Below, piece after piece: positions 1 to 9,620 of a stretch of DNA of 28,677 nucleotides. Below the pieces are notes generated by a model. It had not been told where the DNA came from. It searched no databases and was given only the letters and a program-made list of their open reading frames with translations. The stretch is from Welwitschia mirabilis. Lineage: Eukaryota; Gnetophyta; Gnetopsida; Welwitschiales. The position numbers and the translations under genes were made by a program. The stretch spans positions 259,645,436-259,674,112 of the forward strand of contig JBOZIK010000001.1 of the NCBI GenBank assembly GCA_051453625.1, written 5' to 3'. Position 1 is the stretch's first letter; each line of letters opens with the position of its first letter.

Positions 1-889
1 ATATTTATTATCATTCTAATAAAGTATTTTTCAAAAAGAAACTGTACAGTCATGTGCTGTTAAGCAATTTTAGTTTTCTAAAGTAGACAACATGTTATCT
101 TTATTTAAATGGAGTTCTCATTAGCTTAAATTAGGACTTATGATAAGTAATTATTTGATTAGCTACCAATTTAACATATGCTTAAGGAAGTCACTATAGT
201 TTATCTCATTAGTTATTTTAGTTTTAAGAAAGATAATCTACATTTGAAAGAGGTAATGAAGATAATCATTACTTATTAGTTTAGATAACACTTTAAAAAG
301 CTCATCATTGGTTATGCTAACATAAAAATGAATTCATTACAAAATTAGATGAAGACTCAAAACAAGGATGAATAATTGCTTCAAGTAGTAGAGAAGACGA
401 GTAAGATTAGTAACAAGAATATGAAATATTTTTATATAGATTCAGATATATCCTTAAAGTGGCCATTTTAAAATTCTATTTTATTAGGGATAAAATATAA
501 TATTCAAGATATTACAAGGTAGTACCTATCATAAATAAAGGATTATATGCTTAAATCTCAAAATATCAAACCACATTGTATACTTTAATCTCATTTAGGG
601 TTTTCATTAAGAAATTATATGAACTATAAAATGGTTTAGATTTAATAATGGAGACTTTTATTTCTATATATTGGATAGTCAACATCCAATATTAGTTTAG
701 AAGGGAATTATAAAATGTTCACATACTCTTACATATATTAAACTAAATTATTCAATGAGAAGACCTCATATATTGAAACTTTCATTGTTACTTGACTTCC
801 TTACCTCTTTATGTAGTAGTATGAACAATGTTTAATCCACTATGATTGGTCCTTTATTGAATAGAATACATGAAAGAAACTTTTGCATT
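1..889 (+). repeat. Repeat X, left arm of a long inverted repeat
   Basis: This stretch recurs as its reverse complement at 11949-12605. Bases 1-15 match 12591-12605 exactly once complemented, and the match continues with scattered substitutions to about base 889. Two length differences stand out: the right copy carries about 50 extra bases near 12515-12565, and bases 341-648 here correspond to only a 28-base N run (12194-12221) on the right. Because homology begins at base 1, the repeat probably extends beyond the window. The family is not recognised. No intact reading frame is present, though translated pieces look like decayed coding sequence. Confidence 0.85.
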
Positions 890-1017
890 AATAGTGGTAG
901 GCCTTAGACACCATTAAGTAGGGAAAAACCCAAAGAAATTAAGGATCTAGATGCAAATTGTTATAACATCATGCAAACTGAAGAAATAATATTAGACATA
1001 GAAGAATATTAATAGAA

Positions 1018-1428
1018 ATGAGTAATTCCATCTTTTAAGGATGGGATCAATTATTTGATTATTATGGATAAGGCATCTTGCATTATAATCCACTATAGTT
1101 CATAGATCACAATTTTAAGGAGAATAGTTTAAAAGATCTTCCTCTAACCTTATTCAAATCTCTTTATAACCTTATAGATAATGATATGTTACATGTTGTG
1201 GTTTAAGTTCAAGATAAATGTCAAAAGAAAAGTAAGATAATAATTGTTGATATGAGTAAATATTATGAAACTTTAAAAAGGAGAGGGGAGACTTTCTTTG
1301 AAGCATGTATTACCTTCTCAAAACATCATGAAAGAGATGATAAAAGGAAGGCACTAGTTGTACATTATGGAAAAAACATTAAAGTTATGTACAAATGGTC
1401 AAAGAACATTCTCTCTTCAAGTTTTTAA
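1018..1428 (+). pseudogene. Relic reading frame of repeat X, unknown family
   Basis: Frame 1 from an ATG at 1018 stays coding-like to a double stop at 1426, interrupted by four in-frame stops: three before 1108 and one about 32 codons after it (1204-1206). The 73 codons after that last stop are uninterrupted, rich in Lys, Asp and Glu, and include a run of hydrophobic residues followed by Asp-Met-Ser and a later Gly-Lys-Asn. No catalytic motif of a transposase, reverse transcriptase or integrase is visible, and I do not recognise the product. It lies in the part of X that is not represented in the right-hand copy. It could be a transposon protein of a poorly known family or a chance open stretch; coding origin is an inference. 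Confidence 0.35.
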
Positions 1429-2369
1429 TAAAATAAGATTTAAACATTTAGTGTTTAAAATACACATTGATGGATGTAAAAAAGGAACTACTTCTATAGA
1501 TGACAGAAGATGAAACTATTTTTTGCTAATGAAGGACATTCCAATCTAAAGTTTATCTCTTTTTCCTCTTCGTTATAAAAAATGTAAAATTGGTTTTTAG
1601 AAAATTAGAAAAATCTTTAAGTATTGGCTTGAAAGTTAGCATATGCATTATAGGTATGTTAAATATACATAGTAACAAGTTACAACTATTCTTTCCTTAT
1701 TTATATATAAACATGTTATTATACATAAGAAGTGGAATGGTCTTCACTATTTTTGTAAGCTACACTAAAAATCATGGCCTTAATCAATCCTTTCAACAAT
1801 GCTTCTAATCTCACAACAAGAATCTGAATGTAGAACAAGGTGTTTCAAGTTATATTTAGCTACTTGTATGCCTTCTACATTATTGATAATTTTTATGCAA
1901 GTTATATTTCTCTTAATGATGATAGTGGCAATAGTGACATAAACTATATTTAGTCATTGGAATCCTTTCTAAGTCTTTATGCTAAATCATTAGTATAGAT
2001 TATGTCTATACAATATTTACTCTATAAAGATAGGATGAATTTGTTAAAAGGTTAATTTCATTATGAAAGTTTCCTTTAAGTAGGTTTGCAAATGTTAGAT
2101 ATAGGTTAATATTAGTAGTTTCCTATGAATATAATTTAATTTTGACATATAGAGAATATGATGTTCCTCTCTTTTCTATTGTTAAGAAGGAAGAAAATCA
2201 CATTTTGTGGGAAGAAATGTTTAGATAGATATCAAGTGTGAAGATAGATTCTCAACAAGTATAACAAATGCTTAAACGAATAAAGAATAATGAAAAAACT
2301 AAAGTTAGAAGTTCTTCAAAAAGAAAATATTTAAGTTCTAAATTAATATCATTTATATTTATTATTTGT
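1429..2369. other. Right part of repeat X region, no identifiable gene
   Basis: This is AT-rich sequence running into a 709-base gap. Short open stretches occur, such as 72 codons from 1590 and a segment around 1905-2050, but none shows a recognisable domain. It may be the continuation of the decayed X element. I see no repeat unit, RNA gene or LTR boundary in it. Confidence 0.5.
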
Positions 2370-3078
2370 NNNNNNNNNNNNNNNNNNNNNNNNNNNNNNN
2401 NNNNNNNNNNNNNNNNNNNNNNNNNNNNNNNNNNNNNNNNNNNNNNNNNNNNNNNNNNNNNNNNNNNNNNNNNNNNNNNNNNNNNNNNNNNNNNNNNNNN
2501 NNNNNNNNNNNNNNNNNNNNNNNNNNNNNNNNNNNNNNNNNNNNNNNNNNNNNNNNNNNNNNNNNNNNNNNNNNNNNNNNNNNNNNNNNNNNNNNNNNNN
2601 NNNNNNNNNNNNNNNNNNNNNNNNNNNNNNNNNNNNNNNNNNNNNNNNNNNNNNNNNNNNNNNNNNNNNNNNNNNNNNNNNNNNNNNNNNNNNNNNNNNN
2701 NNNNNNNNNNNNNNNNNNNNNNNNNNNNNNNNNNNNNNNNNNNNNNNNNNNNNNNNNNNNNNNNNNNNNNNNNNNNNNNNNNNNNNNNNNNNNNNNNNNN
2801 NNNNNNNNNNNNNNNNNNNNNNNNNNNNNNNNNNNNNNNNNNNNNNNNNNNNNNNNNNNNNNNNNNNNNNNNNNNNNNNNNNNNNNNNNNNNNNNNNNNN
2901 NNNNNNNNNNNNNNNNNNNNNNNNNNNNNNNNNNNNNNNNNNNNNNNNNNNNNNNNNNNNNNNNNNNNNNNNNNNNNNNNNNNNNNNNNNNNNNNNNNNN
3001 NNNNNNNNNNNNNNNNNNNNNNNNNNNNNNNNNNNNNNNNNNNNNNNNNNNNNNNNNNNNNNNNNNNNNNNNNNNNNN
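2370..3078. other. Assembly gap, 709 N
   Basis: The run is all N and is followed by a poly-T tract (3079-3090). Its non-round length suggests an estimated gap size. The 5' portion of the copia 5' LTR and the junction with repeat X are probably hidden here. Confidence 1.
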
Positions 3079-3359
3079 TTTTTTTTTTTTGAATAAAAGT
3101 CTAGTAACTATATTAGATGAAGAATATGTAAAGACTAAACTCCCCATACCCAAAATTGCTATAAACAAAACTAGAAAAAAAACTATTACAAACAAAACTA
3201 GCAGGATTTTTCCTGTGGAAAACCCTACTAAAAAACTAGTTGTATTATTCCCAAATGGGCTAGTAATATTATATTGCCATACAAGATGAAATATTTAGTA
3301 CTAGTAACTAATTAAAACACTAAGAAAAAAGTACAAATCTAGCTATCAGCTACACATTT
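3079..3359. other. Poly-T and hairpin segment left of the copia LTR end
   Basis: A poly-T tract is followed by AT-rich sequence. An imperfect inverted repeat at 3199-3230 pairs TAGCAGGATTTTTCC with GGAAAACCCTACTA around a 3-base loop. This stretch does not align with the corresponding upstream part of the 3' LTR (before 11765). It is therefore either an insertion into the 5' LTR or separate sequence. Confidence 0.5.
3199..3230. repeat. Short imperfect hairpin
   Basis: The two arms of about 14-15 bases are nearly perfect reverse complements separated by TGT. Its function is unknown. Confidence 0.6.
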
Positions 3360-3545
3360 ATGCTAAAGTTTATGTGCACACCATGGTCCTATACCTGAGA
3401 AAATGTGAAATCCCTAGTGAAACCTTGAGGGGTGCTTGCCTTTATAAGCAAGATCTTCATCCTTAGAAGGATGGAGAATATTTTTGGAGAAATAAAGTTT
3501 TCATTTGAGAAAATCTTACTCATGTTCTTGTTCTTCTATTTCCCA
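3360..3545 (+). repeat. Copia 5' LTR, 3' portion
   Basis: About 83 bases (3363-3445) match the 3' LTR at 11767-11848. The LTR ends in CA at 3544-3545, five bases before the PBS. A TATA-like TTTATAAG at 3441-3448 could belong to the LTR promoter. The beginning of the LTR is not resolved because of the gap and non-homologous sequence upstream. Confidence 0.7.
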
Positions 3546-3550
3546 GTAAA

Positions 3551-3562
3551 TGGTATCAGAGA
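3551..3562 (+). promoter_or_regulatory. Primer-binding site, initiator tRNA-Met
   Basis: TGGTATCAGAGA matches the usual plant copia PBS TGGTATCAGAGC except for the last base. It lies five bases after the LTR terminal CA. Reverse transcription of the element would have started here. Confidence 0.88.
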
Positions 3563-3749
3563 TTTGGGGAACATCTTATGCAACTCTTCCTGGCCATCCA
3601 TAAACGTTGCAACTTCTTGTGGCCTTTTTGGAGTTTTTTGGGCCTCTTCAAAGGGGCCCTTTACTCTCTCTCTTTTAGCTTCGTTTTTATTTTCTTTTTC
3701 TTTATTTCTACCATTTTTTATAAAGTACTTTTTAAGAAAATATAAGTTT

Positions 3750-4070
3750 TTTTTAAAAGGGGGACATTTTTCTTTAAGGAAGAATCCATTTTTTGAGGAG
3801 ATATCTTCTTCTCTAAGAAAGGGCATTAATTTTTGTGGTTTCTATTTTTTAAGGGCTATATTTTTTTTTAAGAAGGGATTTTCGTTTGTCTTTAAGAAAT
3901 ATATTTTTTTTTGAAAATATCTTTTAAAGGGCATTTATTTCTTAAAGGGGCTAGTTTTTATTTGAAAATATTTGTTTTTAAAGGGGCATTTGTTTTTCTG
4001 AATATTTGTTTTTTAAAAATAAATATAAAATAGTTTTTTACAGACAAATTATTATTTTTTTTAAAGGCAT
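3750..4070 (+). repeat. Degenerate T-rich short repeats in the copia leader
   Basis: A motif close to TTTTAAAGGGGCATTT recurs at irregular spacing of about 30-50 bases, for example near 3751, 3817, 3925, 3977 and 4059. Open frames here on either strand are low-complexity Phe- or Lys-rich and are not genes. Confidence 0.6.
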
Positions 4071-5165
4071 TAACCCACCACCCGCGGCCACTTTGACCAG
4101 CCCACCGTCAATCTTCATTGCCTGTGCCACTCTGCCTGTTATGTGGTCTCCTGCGCAACGGCAACTTGCATGATCCAGGAACTGCGTTTCCTTGCCATCC
4201 CTTCACCTACTTGCTCTGCTTGCCACTGCCTCCCACTACCATTAACCCCGTGCCTCTGTCACAATGTTCAAAAGCTCCTTTCTATTGCCTTTCTCCTGTG
4301 CCGTTGGCTCTATTTTGCTCCTACATCACGTGCTTCTCTCCCATTGTCACGAGCCTTGATCATTTTCAGTAAAATGTTTCCTGTTGTGCTGCATGCGTTG
4401 CTAACTGCATTGCTTCGACCGAGATTGGCATCCTTTGGTTTTGCTTCCACAACCTTTTCCCATGTACTCGACCATCGTCTGGCTTATTTCATAGACTATT
4501 GTTGTGCTTGACAGAGAGAAGACCTCTGTCATTCTTTACCAACACGTAGATCTTTTCAATCAAGGGAGCTTGTAAGCTGGCCTAGCTTGCAGATCCTTTT
4601 CCATCTGCTGATTTGCGGGCACGGAGAATGCATCATTTTCTGTAGGTTCTATTTCTGAGGCTAAATTATGGTGTTCACTTATCACTGATACTACTTCGAT
4701 CATCTCCATCGTGCCTTCTGCTTACCGCACTGTCAAACACGCTTCTCCCTCATCAACACTCACAGTTGCAGATTCATAAAAGTAACTAACATGGTGGCAA
4801 GCCTCCTGTTTATTAACCGATCTATAGCAATTGATAGGAGTTTGTTAGAAAACTTCTGAGTCTTATTCAAAATTGCACTATACTCGCAGCATCAAGGCAT
4901 TTTGGCCTTCATTCAAGTAGCCATTACGTTTCTGCTATGCTACCAACCTGCAGTCAACCACGTGTTTCCACCCCTGCTCTTTTTGATGCACTACAGCACT
5001 CTGCCTCTTGGGATTCCCCATCACCGCTCATGCCGCTCTGCTTTATCGCTACATTTCTCCGCTATGCATCACATCCACTCTCCTGCACTGCCTTTGCTGT
5101 CAGCTATTTATATTTTTGCTTTTCACGTGCTAGTATTATGTGTGTTAAGCTGTAGCTGTAGCTAT
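4070..5165. other. GC-richer, pyrimidine-rich block within copia leader
   Basis: Composition changes sharply at about 4070, from T-rich to C/T-rich sequence containing CpG sites such as CCCGCGGCC at 4080-4088. It returns to AT-rich after about 5165. Open frames of 84 (4118-4372), 122 (4143-4511) and 95 (4902-5189) codons are present, but they overlap in different frames and have Cys/Leu/Pro/Ser-rich content expected from composition alone. I recognise no domain. Relative to the decayed surroundings it looks like a captured or later-inserted segment, which is an inference. Confidence 0.5.
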
Positions 5166-5206
5166 GATGGCACATATTATTTGACCTAGTAAAACATAGA
5201 AGAGCC

Positions 5207-5281
5207 AACAAGCTATCGGCATACCGGTTAAGGTGCTTACCTGTTAATCCATAGATCATAGGATAAGTCCTGAAGATCACC
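5207..5281 (+). pseudogene. tRNA-like relic, possibly SINE head
   Basis: The order of elements resembles a tRNA: a D-arm-like GGCATACCGGTTAAGG, an anticodon-loop-like CTGTTAA (the tRNA-Asn GTT loop), and a T-arm-like AGG/CCT pair around ATAAGT. The anticodon stem does not pair and the acceptor stem is not evident, so it is not a functional tRNA. It could be a tRNA pseudogene, the tRNA-derived head of a SINE, or a chance resemblance. Confidence 0.35.
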
Positions 5282-5525
5282 AAATTAGTTTCATTGAAAT
5301 TTGTGTTAGCCATTTTTTGTTTTTACACCCTTGCAGAATTTGTAATCATTGCTTAGCTTTTGGCTCTGTTTCATGTATATCTAGTTCTGTACTTTTTAGT
5401 TCTATTTTATGCACATGCATAGTTTTATGCATTATTTTTTTATTTTTTGAGTTTTGTAAGTTTTGTTTTGAGTTTTCTTTGTATTTTTTTAAACTTATAA
5501 ACCAAAAACTCACTTTTTTGTGACT

Positions 5526-5800
5526 AAATCAAGTTGGTATATTGGGTAAGATCCCTTGGTTTGATTTTCTCGAGCTCTTTTCCTTATTTTGTAAGCTTCT
5601 ATTTGCATTTTTTTTAAGTTTTTTTTTGAGATTCTTAGCTTTTTTTTTTCAATATTGTAAGTTAAATCTCTCTCATCAAGTTAAGTTAGAATGTGAAGTA
5701 AGATTCTTTGACTTGATTTTTATCTCTTATTCTTTTAGAGTATTTTTGTGATTTGATAGATTAAGCTAAGTTGTATGGTGAGAAAGATATACTTGCTTAA
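5526..5800 (+). repeat. Three related 40-43 nt hairpins
   Basis: The three hairpins are 5526-5567 (AAATCAA pairs with TTGATTT), 5675-5717 (ATCAAGT pairs with ACTTGAT, plus AAG with CTT) and 5761-5800 (TTAAGC-T-AAG pairs with CTTGCTTAA, leaving one bulged T). All have similar length and a related interior such as GTAAGAT or GAAAGAT. A fourth copy of the interior, TATATTGGGTAA, occurs at 6151-6162 without an obvious stem. The arms differ in sequence between copies yet remain paired. Confidence 0.55.
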
Positions 5801-5801
5801 C

Positions 5802-7076
5802 TATACCAAAATAGTCTCTTTTGCTATGTGTTGGTTTTTTTCCTTTCTTCTCACACTTAATAATTTTATTAATCCTATATAAGTAAATTAATAAAAAGTG
5901 AGATTATCTTTAACTCCTTAAATACTTAACATTTTCACTAGTAATAAGTTTTAGTTGGTAGTGGACATAAGGAGCCTTACATATACAGAGATTTGTGTTA
6001 AGGTTTATGCTACCTTATGAAGCTTATTGTGCAATCTTAACCACCATAACTATAAAGTTTGAACAACATGGAGAGCCATATCTCTCTTAAGCATAAATGT
6101 CCTAGATGCCTTAAGGTCCAGATTCCTACATACATCTTAGTGATCAAGGGTATATTGGGTAAAGGCTAGATTCATAGTGGTAGGATGTACTTGGATTTCA
6201 TCACCAAGCAATATAAGTTCAATAAAATTTAAAATTTACTAAGTTTGAGGTATGTAGGTTACTAACATTGCATGATGCTCTTCTTTAAGAAGGGGTATAT
6301 AGCTAGGATAACTAATTTGTAGATGATTTGGTTACCTCACTAGTGTGATTTACATTTTGTCTTTTTANNNNNNNNNNNNNNNNNNNNNNNNNNNNNNNNN
6401 NNNNNNNNNNNNNNNNNNNNNNNNNNNNNNNNNNNNNNNNNNNNNNNNNNNNNNNNNNNNNNNNNNNACTAATTGGTAGATGATTTGATTATCTCACTGG
6501 TATGATTTACATTTTGTCTTTCTACTCCCTTTAAAGACAAGGGTACCACTATTAGGGAGGACATGATCACTATCCAAATTAGGGATTAGACTCTAAAATT
6601 AACCAATTTCAACATTTCATTCATCTAATAATTAATTTAGTCCCCTTGTCTTAAAATCTACCTCACTCACATTAAGAAATTTTAAACAAAGTTACCTTTG
6701 TTTTTCTTTCTTGTGTGCGTATATTCTCACTAGTTAGGGGGGTTTTTTAGTTGTCATACTTTATGGTTGGAATAGATTACTTTAGGCTTAATTCTCTCTT
6801 ATTGTGACTATATCTTTCTATCGTGATATTTTTATCTCTTTTCTTTTTTAATTATGACTTAGATAGTTCACTTGACATTGTGGATAAGAGCAAGATCCTT
6901 GTCTCATGACTATACTTTCTTTTGGTCCTCTTTTCTTATATGTCCTTTTTGGATTTGATAAGGTCTACTTGCGTGAAAGACAAATCACTTTCGATTACAA
7001 ATGTAAGTAAGAATTCTCTAATTCCCAACTTTATCTCTTAGATTGTCAACTCTTTTTTGGTTATTTATTTTTCACC
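5802..7076. other. Rest of the copia leader, non-coding
   Basis: This AT-rich, T-biased sequence lies between the hairpins and the gag start. It contains a 100-N gap at 6368-6467 whose two flanks are near duplicates of each other. No open frame or domain is visible. Confidence 0.6.
6368..6467. other. Assembly gap, 100 N, with duplicated flanks
   Basis: Exactly 100 N, the usual placeholder for unknown size. About 55 bases before it (from 6311) resemble the ~55 bases after it (from 6468) with about five substitutions. Confidence 1.
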
Positions 7077-7970
7077 ATGGCATAATCTTCAAAAGGTAAG
7101 TTTTAGTAATTTTTATAACCTTTAACACCCATTCTTACTACTAGAATCACAAACAAAATAAGAGTAACTCTTTAATATGACCAGTCATGAAAAGTTTGTC
7201 ATAAGGACTTTACATGAACTGTACAGATTTATAGTTATGAGAAAGAGTTTTTGATACATGTTCATACACCTCTTTAAAACTAGCTAAAGAAGCTATTTGA
7301 CGACATATTAATTAAAAATTAATATGAATTACATGGAAATTTATTACCCTAACATAAGAATTTGGTTGATTAGACCAATAAAAGCTACACTAGCTTTTGT
7401 GCTTTGAGGGAGACATTCTACTTTAAAAATAATTTAGAGCTCCTTAAACTTATAACTCTCATGAACAATTTGCATTATAAGAGAGGATAAATGATATAAT
7501 TGATTACACAGATGCAAGACATTAAGGCCTAACTATCAAAGATTGATTTACAAAAGCAATTTTTCATTCATTATGTCAACTAGATTTACTATTATTTGGA
7601 AGAACCCTCTTTGCATATTTATATTATTTCACTACATGTAGTAACTAATTGAATAATATAACTTTTAATATAATTAGCAAGGATTTTATTTCTATTGAAG
7701 CTTAGTTTAACTTCATGTAATATTATTCTTCTAATGGTACACATAAAGTTTCTCATTCTTATGGCCCTCCCTGTTAACATAAACAACTTACTAGAAAATC
7801 TCATTTGTAAATAGAGTTACATCATCATAAGGATAAGGCTCCAAAGAAATAATAGAATAATAAGCCTAATTAGATTTAATAAAATAATAATAAGTTTTAA
7901 AATACTATACTCCTAATAATAATAAATATCAATACTCATGATGTGGAAGACAAGGTTATATCATAGACTT
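7077..7970 (+). pseudogene. gag: Copia gag remnant
   Basis: Gag is the retroelement capsid protein. An ATG at 7077 sits in a good plant start context (caccATGg) and reads Met-Ala-stop-Ser-Ser-Lys-Gly. That resembles the Met-Ala-Gln-Ser-Ser-Lys type of copia gag N-terminus with a CAA to TAA change. Downstream, around 7425-7570, fragments in different frames resemble the plant copia gag core (the Leu-Leu-Lys-Leu...Met-Asn-Asn-Leu stretch). Many stops and frame changes are present and no zinc knuckle is visible. The position between leader and protease supports the call, but sequence support within it is weak. Confidence 0.45.
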
Positions 7971-7973
7971 CTG

Positions 7974-8343
7974 TAGGATTCCTTTGGATAAGATAAAATA
8001 TATCCCCAAGACAAGTGTAATTACTAAAGAGTCTTATTTCCTTAATGATGTTAAAAATTTTGAATCAAATGCAATCTTTAACAACTTTAACTTTAGTGAT
8101 ATGAGTGANNNNNNNNNNNNNNNNNNNNNNNNNNNNNNNNNNNNNNNNNNNNNNNNNNNNNNNNNNNNNNNNNNNNNNNNNNNNNNNNNNNNNNNNNNNN
8201 NNNNNNNNTAGGATTCCTTTGGATAAGATAAAGTATATCCCCAAGACAAGTGTAATTACTAAAGAGTATTATTTCTTTAATGATGTTAAAAATTTTGAAT
8301 CAAATGCAATCTTTCACAACTTTAACTTTATTGATATGAGTGA
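7974..8343. repeat. Near-identical 135-bp segments either side of a 100-N gap
   Basis: Bases 7974-8108 and 8209-8343 differ at about five of 135 positions, far more similar than anything else in this decayed element. The 100 N between them is a placeholder gap. Both contain a short open stretch with Pro-Leu-Asp-Lys-Ile-Lys-Tyr-Ile-Pro, probably the gag-protease linker. Either the two haplotypes were placed end to end by the assembler, or a recent local duplication exists. Confidence 0.85.
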
Positions 8344-8369
8344 GTTATATACCTTATGATGAAACTTAG

Positions 8370-8600
8370 ATTCTTGACATAAGTGTAACTTGTCATATGA
8401 CTTATCAATGTGATTATTTTAATGACTTTATTAAAGTACCAAGTTATGTTTNNNNNNNNNNNNNNNNNNNNNNNNNNNNNNNNNNNNNNNNNNNNNNNNN
8501 NNNNNNNNNNNNNNNNCTTTCTTCACATACTATTTTTCATGTTCTGTATGTTTCTTCTTTGAGGTTACTTTATAATTTAGTTACCTTTGACTTGATTTAG
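8370..8600 (+). pseudogene. Copia protease region
   Basis: This would be the aspartic protease that processes the copia polyprotein. The segment near 8379-8408 reads Asp-Ile-Ser-Val-Thr-Cys-His-Met-Thr and aligns with the plant copia motif Asp-Ser/Thr-Gly-Ala-Thr-Cys-His-Met-Thr, with the active-site Gly lost. After a 65-N gap (8452-8516), a stretch containing His-Val-Leu-Tyr-Val and Leu-Tyr-Asn-Leu matches the following His-Val-Leu-Tyr-Val-Pro...Arg-Asn-Leu-Leu-Ser block. It lies directly upstream of the integrase, as expected. The changed active site and the flanking stops mean it is inactive. Confidence 0.65.
8452..8516. other. Assembly gap, 65 N
   Basis: This run of N lies inside the protease region. 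Coding-like sequence resumes in the same domain after it. Confidence 1.
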
Positions 8601-9620
8601 TTGCTCTAGTATGAGAAGATCATTCTATTTTCATAAAAACATGCTCGATGGATATTTATAAAGAGAATCAATAGATGGTCATAAAAGGACACATGGATGG
8701 AAGGCTTGTTCATGTTCATGATCATGTCAAAATGTGAGAGATTACTTACATAATTTTCTAAGATGACATCTATCCCTCGCTACTATGACATGCTTGACTA
8801 GGATATCCTACTTCACGTATGATGAATGTAGTATATGTGAATGACCATTATTTTCTTCTCTTCGTTCCATAGTATTTTCCTCATCCTAAAGCATGTAATA
8901 TATGAAAAGTAACTAGATAATAGTTTGTACCAAGTAAGTCACATGCTAATTAAAATCTTTTACTTATATACAATGATCTATATGGACCTATGTTAATTCT
9001 CACTCTCTATGGATTTCATTATTTTATCTCTTTTATCAATGGATATTTCAGAAAGACTTTGGTATACTTCATCAAATCCAAATTATAAAATTTAAATATT
9101 TTCAATATTTATAAAACTAAAATGGAAAAACAAGATAACTATTAAACTAAATTTTTTATTTAGATAATGTGGTGAGTACCCATCTATTGAGTTCAAGGAC
9201 TTTATTACTTTTGAAGGGATTCGACATTTGAAGACCTACCTTAGAACACCTCAACAAAATGGCATTGCTAAGTGATTTAATCATGTTATCATGGATAAGA
9301 TATATTCCATGATGTATTTCAATAGTTGTAATACCTATCTTTAGGGTGAAGCAGTGTATACAATAATACATCTTAATAATCATATTACTTGATATACTAA
9401 AAAAATAATATCTTCAACTAAAAAATAGTATTGGTATAAGCCAAGGTTAAACCATTTTCATATTTTTTATTGTAAGTGTTATGTTTATATTATATGCAAA
9501 CATTGTAAGAAATTTAGAGCACACGCTGACATTAACTTCTTTATAGAATATTCAACAAAACAAAAGTGTTATCAAGTGTATCTCATAGAGTATTACAAGA
9601 TATTGTTTCTTGTGATATCA
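8600..9620 (+). pseudogene. Copia integrase
   Basis: Integrase inserts the retrotransposon cDNA. Around 8975-9075 the translation reads Tyr-Gly-Pro-Met, then Tyr-Phe-Ile-Ser-Phe-Ile-Asn-Gly-Tyr-Phe-Arg-Lys-Thr-Leu-Val-Tyr-Phe, matching the start of the copia core around its first Asp (here Asn). At 9163-9280, Asp-Asn-Gly-Gly-Glu-Tyr holds the second catalytic Asp, and Thr-Pro-Gln-Gln-Asn-Gly-Ile-Ala follows. The catalytic Glu of Ala-Glu-Arg is replaced by Lys, and a TGA follows at 9273-9275. At 9430-9620 a Phe-Tyr-Cys-Lys-Cys-Tyr-Val stretch and Phe-Ile-Glu-Tyr-Ser match the GCK-YVH to FIGYS C-terminal block. All pieces are in family order, with intervening stops and frameshifts. Confidence 0.85.

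Noticed and set aside
2268-3289. Long open frames spanning 2268-3289 on both strands
   Set aside because: They consist almost entirely of N; the short real ends show no domain.
3079-3359. Upstream half of the copia 5' LTR
   Set aside because: It does not align with the corresponding part of the 3' LTR upstream of 11765, so it cannot be called LTR with confidence.
3432-3914. 160-codon Phe/Leu-rich frame and its opposite-strand Lys/Glu-rich shadow
   Set aside because: They lie over the LTR end, PBS and T-rich repeats of the copia element. Both are products of low-complexity T-rich DNA.
4118-5189. Several 68-122 codon frames as candidate host genes
   Set aside because: Overlapping frames with Cys/Pro/Leu-rich content match composition bias. 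None shows a recognisable domain or splice structure.
5207-5281. Functional tRNA-Asn gene
   Set aside because: The anticodon stem does not pair and no acceptor stem is visible; kept only as a relic.
9156-9383. 75-codon minus-strand frame
   Set aside because: It is the antisense of the copia integrase core, which is readable on the + strand.
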